A stretch of 64,000 nucleotides of DNA, from positions 1 to 64,000 of the forward strand of contig VRUJ01000013.1 in assembly GCA_019456165.1 (NCBI GenBank), in the 5' to 3' direction. Origin of the DNA: Chloroflexota bacterium. GTDB taxonomy: Bacteria > Chloroflexota > Anaerolineae > Anaerolineales > UBA11579. Position 1 is the first letter of the stretch. Each line of letters starts with the position of its first letter. The position numbers and the translations under genes are program-made. Positions 59,567 through 64,000 of this stretch are shown one piece after another. The notes beneath the pieces were generated by a model, which saw only the letters and a list, made by a program, of their open reading frames with translations, did no database searches and was not told the DNA's origin.

Positions 59567-60886
59567 ATGATTAAGATTTATGCAGTCGAAGAAGCCAATT
59601 CAACGATACTCAAACGCAAACCTTTGCACCTGGACGATTTTGCCCCTACAACCATCAAGCGAACAGAAGCTATTTTTGGGGCTGATGTAACACCCCCGCA
59701 AGCTGTAGAGAAAATTCTCAAATCAATTAACAAGGATGGTGATAATTCGGTCAGACATTGGTCAAAAACCATCGATAATTTTGAAGATGAGCGCTTCTCC
59801 ATTTCAAAAGAAGAAATTGTAGAAGCTTATAACCAGCTTCCACAAAAGACGAGAGATGTAATGGAAGCATCTGCCAAGCGCATCGGCTCTTTTCATGAGA
59901 ACCAACCCATCGGCACCTGGATGGTCAATGATATGGATGGCAGCCTGGGACAGCGCTTCTCACCAATTGAAAGCGTAGGGGTTTATGTACCCGGTGGGAC
60001 CGCGCCATTACCATCATCTTTGTTAATGAGTGTCATTCCGGCTCAGGTGGCTGGCGTAAAGAAAATTGTTGTATGTACACCGCCACAACCGCATCCATCT
60101 ATCCTCGCGGCGGCTTTCATCTGTGGGGTTGATAAAATTTATCAAGTTGGGGGCGCGCAGGCAATTGCCGCGATGGCCTTTGGCACAGAAACAATCCCCC
60201 GGGTTGATAAAATTGTGGGGGCCGGAAATTTGTTTGTTACTTTAGCCAAACAGCAGCTTTACGGCATTGTAGGTCTTGATGGCTTGGCAGGTCCAACTGA
60301 AACCATGGTAATTGCAGATGCAACGGCAAACCCGAAATGGATCGCCGCAGACTTATTAGCTCAAGCAGAGCACGATGTCCAAGCCAGCGCTATCTTGCTA
60401 ACCCCAGATATTGCATTAGCGGAGGGTGTAAAATCCGAGATTGACAAACAACTCTCCTTCCTCTCACGAAACAATATCATTTGCGTTTCGCTTGAAATTA
60501 AGGGAGGGATAGTGTTGGTCAATTCAATTGATCAAGCCGCAGAAATAGCGAATGAATATGCTGCTGAGCATCTTTGCCTTTCAGTGGTAAAGCCGGAAGC
60601 TTTGATGGAAAAAATCAATAATGCTGGCGGATTCTTCCTTGGAGAACACTCGTTTGAAGTTCTGGGAGATTACATTGCTGGCCCCAGCCATGTCATGCCT
60701 ACCGGGGGCACAGCCCGTTTTTCCTCTCCGCTAAACGTGCTTGATTTTGTTAAGCTGTCAAGTGTGATTGCCCTAGATCCCAAAACAGCGGCCAAACTAA
60801 GCCCTATCGCTGCAAGCTTTGCGGAAACTGAGCAGCTTACCGCCCATGTAGCGGCAGCCAGAGCGCGCCTTGAGGGAAACAAATGA
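59567..60886 (+). CDS. hisD: Histidinol dehydrogenase
   Basis: A 439-residue enzyme performing the last two oxidations, L-histidinol to L-histidine with two NAD. Signatures: VGVYVPGGTAPLPSSLLMSVIPAQVAGVK, QVGGAQAIAAMAFGTETIP, the zinc-binding LLAQAEHDVQASA (Gln and His) and EVLGDYIAGPSHVMPTGGTARF. It starts 4 bases after hisG and overlaps hisC by four bases. The N-terminal 25 residues are slightly longer than usual (a second in-frame ATG is absent). Confidence 0.96.
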   Translation: MIKIYAVEEANSTILKRKPLHLDDFAPTTIKRTEAIFGADVTPPQAVEKILKSINKDGDNSVRHWSKTIDNFEDERFSISKEEIVEAYNQLPQKTRDVMEASAKRIGSFHENQPIGTWMVNDMDGSLGQRFSPIESVGVYVPGGTAPLPSSLLMSVIPAQVAGVKKIVVCTPPQPHPSILAAAFICGVDKIYQVGGAQAIAAMAFGTETIPRVDKIVGAGNLFVTLAKQQLYGIVGLDGLAGPTETMVIADATANPKWIAADLLAQAEHDVQASAILLTPDIALAEGVKSEIDKQLSFLSRNNIICVSLEIKGGIVLVNSIDQAAEIANEYAAEHLCLSVVKPEALMEKINNAGGFFLGEHSFEVLGDYIAGPSHVMPTGGTARFSSPLNVLDFVKLSSVIALDPKTAAKLSPIAASFAETEQLTAHVAAARARLEGNK

Positions 60887-61980
60887 TCTCTGACATCAAC
60901 ACCTTCATTCGACCAAATCTTATGAATATGCCTGATTACAAACCAATCTATCCACTTGATGTTATTGCTGACAATTTGGGAATTCCTCAAGATCAACTTA
61001 TCAAGCTCGATGCCAACGAAAATCCGTTTGGTCCACTCACTGAAGTTTTAGAGATAACCGGGCTCCTGCAAAACGCACATATCTACCCCGACCCTGAAAG
61101 TCGTCGAGTGCGAGCATTGTTAGCTGAATATCATCAAGTTTCAGAACAATCCACTGTTTTAGGAGCTGGAGCGGACGAGTTGATCGATTTGGTTATGCGG
61201 CTGGTAATTGACCCAGGAGACAGGCTTCTAAATTGCCCACCCACCTTCGGCATGTACAGTTTTGACGCGAGTGTAAATCAAGCCAAAGTCATTAATGTGC
61301 CTCGCCTATCCGATTTTTCATTAGATATCGCTGGAATGGAGCATGCAATTCAGGAACATCAACCCAAGCTGATATTCTTGGCAAACCCGAATAACCCAGA
61401 TGGCAAATTGATTCCTCCAGAAATTATCAAAGCATTATTGGCGCATCCCCTATTGGTTGTTTTGGATGAAGCCTATATTAATTTCAGCGCAGCAGAAAAT
61501 GATTGGATTCAAAAGGTTTCTGAATATGACAATCTGATCGTTTTGCGTACCTTAAGCAAATGGGCTGGGTTGGCTGGGCTGCGGATCGGTTATGGGATTT
61601 TCCCAGAAAATTTTGTCCCCGCGCTTATGAAAGCAAAGCAGCCCTATAATGTATCCGTGGCAGCACAAGAGGCTGCCTGTGTTTCCCTACTAAATATTGA
61701 ACAACTTAACCAAAATACCACAAGCATCATCCTGGAACGGCAACGGTTGTTTGAGAAACTCTCCAAAATTTCCTGGTTAATGCCCTATCCCTCATCTGCC
61801 AATTTTATTTTATGCAAAGTAACTGGGAAAAATGCCCAGGATGTAAACCAACGCTTGAGAAAGAAAGGCATCCTGATCCGACATTTTAATAAACCAGGTT
61901 TAGAGGACCATATCCGGATCAGTGTCGGCAAACCTGAACATACAGATCAGTTGGTCGACGTTTTAGAACAGATGGAGTAA
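60883..61980 (+). CDS. hisC: Histidinol-phosphate aminotransferase
   Basis: A 365-residue class I/II PLP aminotransferase. KLDANENPFGPLTEV near the N-terminus, FLANPNNPDGKLIP (Asn contact), VLDEAYINF (Asp/Tyr) and the Schiff-base Lys in RTLSKWAGLAGLRIGYG (about residue 228) identify HisC. It converts imidazole acetol phosphate and glutamate to histidinol phosphate. The ATG overlaps the hisD TGA (ATGA); the start has about 16 residues before the usual MPDYKPIYP beginning, so an internal ATG could also be used. Confidence 0.95.
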   Translation: MISDINTFIRPNLMNMPDYKPIYPLDVIADNLGIPQDQLIKLDANENPFGPLTEVLEITGLLQNAHIYPDPESRRVRALLAEYHQVSEQSTVLGAGADELIDLVMRLVIDPGDRLLNCPPTFGMYSFDASVNQAKVINVPRLSDFSLDIAGMEHAIQEHQPKLIFLANPNNPDGKLIPPEIIKALLAHPLLVVLDEAYINFSAAENDWIQKVSEYDNLIVLRTLSKWAGLAGLRIGYGIFPENFVPALMKAKQPYNVSVAAQEAACVSLLNIEQLNQNTTSIILERQRLFEKLSKISWLMPYPSSANFILCKVTGKNAQDVNQRLRKKGILIRHFNKPGLEDHIRISVGKPEHTDQLVDVLEQME

Positions 61981-61983
61981 ACG

Positions 61984-62574
61984 ATGAGAAAAGCTGAAAT
62001 TTCAAGAACAACCAACGAGACAAAAATTAAGGTAGCATTAAACTTGGACGGTACAGGGAGAGCACAGATCAATACCGGGATTGGCTTTTTTGATCATATG
62101 CTAACCCAGATCGCCGTACATGGCCTTTTTGACATCACCCTTGAGGCTGAAGGCGATTTACATATTGATCCACATCATACCATTGAGGATTGTGGTTTGA
62201 TCCTCGGGGAAACATTCAGTCAGGCTTTGGAAGATCGCCAGGGGATTGCGCGGATGGCTTCTGTCTTTGTGCCTATGGATGAGGCTCTTGGACATGTAGC
62301 GCTAGATCTCTCCGGGCGTCCGTATACCGTGATTTCAGCGCTATGGACTGCGCCAACGGTTGGCAATATTCCCACCTCCCTACTTGAACACTTTTTCGAA
62401 TCTTTTGCCATAACTTGTCGTTGTGCCTTGCACGCCCGAATACTCTACGGGAAAGATAACCATCATATGAGCGAAGCCCTCTTCAAAGCGTTTGGCAGGG
62501 CATTGAATACAGCAACTCGGATTGATGCCAGGCGTTTAGACCAAATTCCGAGCTCGAAAGGAAATCTTGTATGA
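61984..62574 (+). CDS. hisB: Imidazoleglycerol-phosphate dehydratase
   Basis: A 196-residue monofunctional HisB (no N-terminal phosphatase). Metal-binding repeats are present: GIGFFDHMLTQIAVHGLFDI, HIDPHHTIEDCGLILGE and KDNHHMSEALFKAFGRAL. It dehydrates imidazole glycerol phosphate to imidazole acetol phosphate. It starts 3 bases after hisC and overlaps hisH by four bases. Confidence 0.96.
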   Translation: MRKAEISRTTNETKIKVALNLDGTGRAQINTGIGFFDHMLTQIAVHGLFDITLEAEGDLHIDPHHTIEDCGLILGETFSQALEDRQGIARMASVFVPMDEALGHVALDLSGRPYTVISALWTAPTVGNIPTSLLEHFFESFAITCRCALHARILYGKDNHHMSEALFKAFGRALNTATRIDARRLDQIPSSKGNLV

Positions 62575-63179
62575 TTGTCATTATTGATTATGGTGCAGGA
62601 AATTTGCACTCGGTAAAAAAGGCCGTTGAGTTTGTCGGTGGACAGGCAAATGTGACTAACGATCCCTCAAAGATTATGGGCGCAGATAAAGTGATCTTGC
62701 CAGGGGTAGGGGCTTTTAAAGACGGCCTAGATGGGCTGCAAGCGCGCAATCTAATTATTGTGATCAAAGATTATGCTGCCACCGGAAAACCTCTTCTAGG
62801 AATCTGCCTGGGAATGCAATTGCTTTTTGAAGAAAGTAAAGAGCAAGGAGTTCATCCAGGCTTGGGGTTGCTGCCAGGCCAAGTTGTACCATTCACAGAC
62901 ACCTCGCTGAAAATTCCCCAAATTGGATGGAACACTCTCTCCATAAACAAAGAAGCTCCACTTTTTTCTGGCCTCCGCACTGGCGATTATGTTTATTTTA
63001 ATCACACTTTTTATTGTTGCCCCCAAGAACACGAAGATACCCTCACATCTACAGAGTATGGAATTTCTTTTTCTTCCGCCGTCAACCGCAGCAACATTTA
63101 TGGTGTGCAATTCCATCCAGAAAAAAGCCAGAAGATTGGACTAAAAATATTACAAAACTTTGTGGAGCGAATATCATGA
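62571..63179 (+). CDS. hisH: Imidazole glycerol phosphate synthase, glutamine amidotransferase subunit
   Basis: A 202-residue class I amidotransferase. IIDYGAGNLHSVKKAVEFVG, ILPGVGAFKDGL, nucleophile Cys in LLGICLGMQLLFEES, and the His-Glu pair in IYGVQFHPEKSQ are complete. It releases ammonia from glutamine and channels it to HisF. The start overlaps the end of hisB and the end overlaps the start of hisA. Confidence 0.96.
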   Translation: MIVIIDYGAGNLHSVKKAVEFVGGQANVTNDPSKIMGADKVILPGVGAFKDGLDGLQARNLIIVIKDYAATGKPLLGICLGMQLLFEESKEQGVHPGLGLLPGQVVPFTDTSLKIPQIGWNTLSINKEAPLFSGLRTGDYVYFNHTFYCCPQEHEDTLTSTEYGISFSSAVNRSNIYGVQFHPEKSQKIGLKILQNFVERIS

Positions 63180-63904
63180 CAAGATTGATGATCTACCCTG
63201 CGATTGATCTACGCAGCGGGAAAGTGGTCAGGCTTAAGCAAGGTGATCCTGCTGCCCAAAAAATCTACAGCGATGATGCCGTGCAAATCGCGGAAACCTG
63301 GATCAATGCTGGGGCAGAGTGGCTCCACATTGTCAATCTTGACGGCGCATTAGGCAGTAAAACTGAAGCTAATTGGAATGCAATAAATAAGGTCCTTAAA
63401 AACTTTGGTAACGGCGTATCAGTTCAACTTGGGGGCGGGCTTCGTGATCTGGCTGTTATTCAAAAAACACTTGAAGCAGGAGTGGCGCGCGTTGTTCTAG
63501 GTACAGCCGCGATCGAACGCAAAGAGTTTGCAGCCCAGGCATTAGATAAATTTGGACCAGATAAAATTGCCTTTGGTCTGGATGCAAAAAATGGAGAATT
63601 GATGACTCGGGGTTGGAAAATCAGCTCTGGACAAACAACCATAGAATTTGCCAATGATTTAGCGGATATGGGCGCAAAAACCATAATCTACACCAACATA
63701 GCTACAGATGGTATGGGGACAGGAAATGATTTTGAGACCGCCAGTCAAATCGCTCAAACAACGAGGCTGGAAGTGATTGCTTCAGGTGGCGTGGCATCCA
63801 TTGAAGATGTAAAAAATGTCAAAGCGGCGGGCCTCCGCGGGTTGATCATCGGACGGGCGTTATACGAAAATCAAATCACCTTGCAGGAGGCCCTTGCATG
63901 TTAA
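63176..63904 (+). CDS. hisA: ProFAR isomerase (phosphoribosylformimino-AICAR-P isomerase)
   Basis: A 242-residue TIM barrel starting at ATG 63176 ([20 protein letters not shown]), which overlaps the hisH stop; the open frame extends upstream to 63014 but that part lies inside hisH and is not HisA. Catalytic Asp in [10 protein letters not shown] and the second in [15 protein letters not shown], with phosphate-binding VQLGGGLR and VIASGGVAS, are all present. It isomerises ProFAR to PRFAR, the HisF substrate. The stop overlaps hisF by seven bases. Confidence 0.96.
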   Translation: MTRLMIYPAIDLRSGKVVRLKQGDPAAQKIYSDDAVQIAETWINAGAEWLHIVNLDGALGSKTEANWNAINKVLKNFGNGVSVQLGGGLRDLAVIQKTLEAGVARVVLGTAAIERKEFAAQALDKFGPDKIAFGLDAKNGELMTRGWKISSGQTTIEFANDLADMGAKTIIYTNIATDGMGTGNDFETASQIAQTTRLEVIASGGVASIEDVKNVKAAGLRGLIIGRALYENQITLQEALAC

Positions 63905-64000
63905 CAAAACGAATCATCCCATGCTTGGATGTAAAAGATGGTCGGGTTGTAAAAGGGGTAAATTTTATTAATTTGAGAGACGCAGGCAATCCAGTTGAGC
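63898..64000 (+). CDS. hisF: Imidazole glycerol phosphate synthase, cyclase subunit (partial)
   Basis: Starts at ATG 63898 with GGAGG upstream and reads [20 protein letters not shown], then [14 protein letters not shown], to the window end. [17 protein letters not shown] is the diagnostic HisF N-terminus, including the catalytic Asp. The rest lies outside the window. Confidence 0.95.
   Translation, partial: MLTKRIIPCLDVKDGRVVKGVNFINLRDAGNPVE

Noticed and set aside
63014-63175. An upstream extension of hisA inside hisH
   Set aside because: The hisH sequence there is intact to its catalytic His-Glu, and HisA proteins start at [11 protein letters not shown].

Overview
The window looks like a chromosomal segment of an uncultured Chloroflexota bacterium, probably Anaerolineae-like. 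This is inferred from gene content: many PAS/GAF/HD-GYP proteins, a kinase with a PD40 propeller, a DUF951-rsmI-SIS isomerase run, a Psr/Phs-like molybdenum reductase, an AcnX pair and moderate GC. No rRNA or marker gene here settles the taxonomy.

Layout. 1-3.2 kb: anti-sigma antagonist, anti-sigma kinase and a facing SpoIIE-type phosphatase (partner switching). 3.5-5.5 kb: a degenerate ABC-ATPase/LytTR regulator, its likely target promoter with 21-bp spaced repeats, then a truncated ABC gene and a truncated PKD-type gene meeting at a palindromic scar. 5.5-9.9 kb: a three-gene phosphorelay ending in an HD-GYP protein. 10.3-13.0 kb: an AT-rich islet between an intact tRNA-Glu and a degenerate copy, holding a membrane glycosyltransferase and six 125-bp repeats. 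13.1-24.4 kb: sugar isomerase, rsmI, DUF951, site-2 protease, a ubiquitin-like/YfaP protein, a GC-rich methyltransferase, an STPK, M32 carboxypeptidase and a 2-hydroxyacid dehydrogenase. 24.7-30.7 kb: a frameshifted DUF169 gene, hydrolase, glycosyltransferase, frameshifted ogt and a type II restriction-modification pair. 31-34.7 kb: surface-polysaccharide genes and an LCP protein. 35-39.6 kb: acyl-CoA ligase, a lipoprotein and the AcnX large and small subunits.

39.6-48.3 kb is a signalling block: truncated HD-GYP, FHA protein, PAS kinase, a receiver-kinase broken by one in-frame TAA, a small exported protein behind three tandem c-di-GMP-I riboswitches, and a 1076-residue PAS/GAF/HD-GYP protein. 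HD-GYP enzymes degrade c-di-GMP, so this block can both set and read that messenger. 48.6-58.2 kb is a respiratory module: molybdopterin oxidoreductase, four-cluster ferredoxin, NrfD-type membrane subunit and TorD chaperone, preceded by a PhnD-like binding lipoprotein, a NarX-type kinase and a NarL-type regulator. This resembles a split TtrS/ThsS sulfur-oxyanion sensing system. The binding-protein gene is fused at its start to an insertion-sequence remnant also present at 44.9 kb.

58.4-64 kb is a histidine operon, hisG-D-C-B-H-A-F (hisF cut by the window end). It is preceded by a 33-codon His-rich leader peptide and an intrinsic terminator next to hisG, which together look like a classical transcription attenuator.
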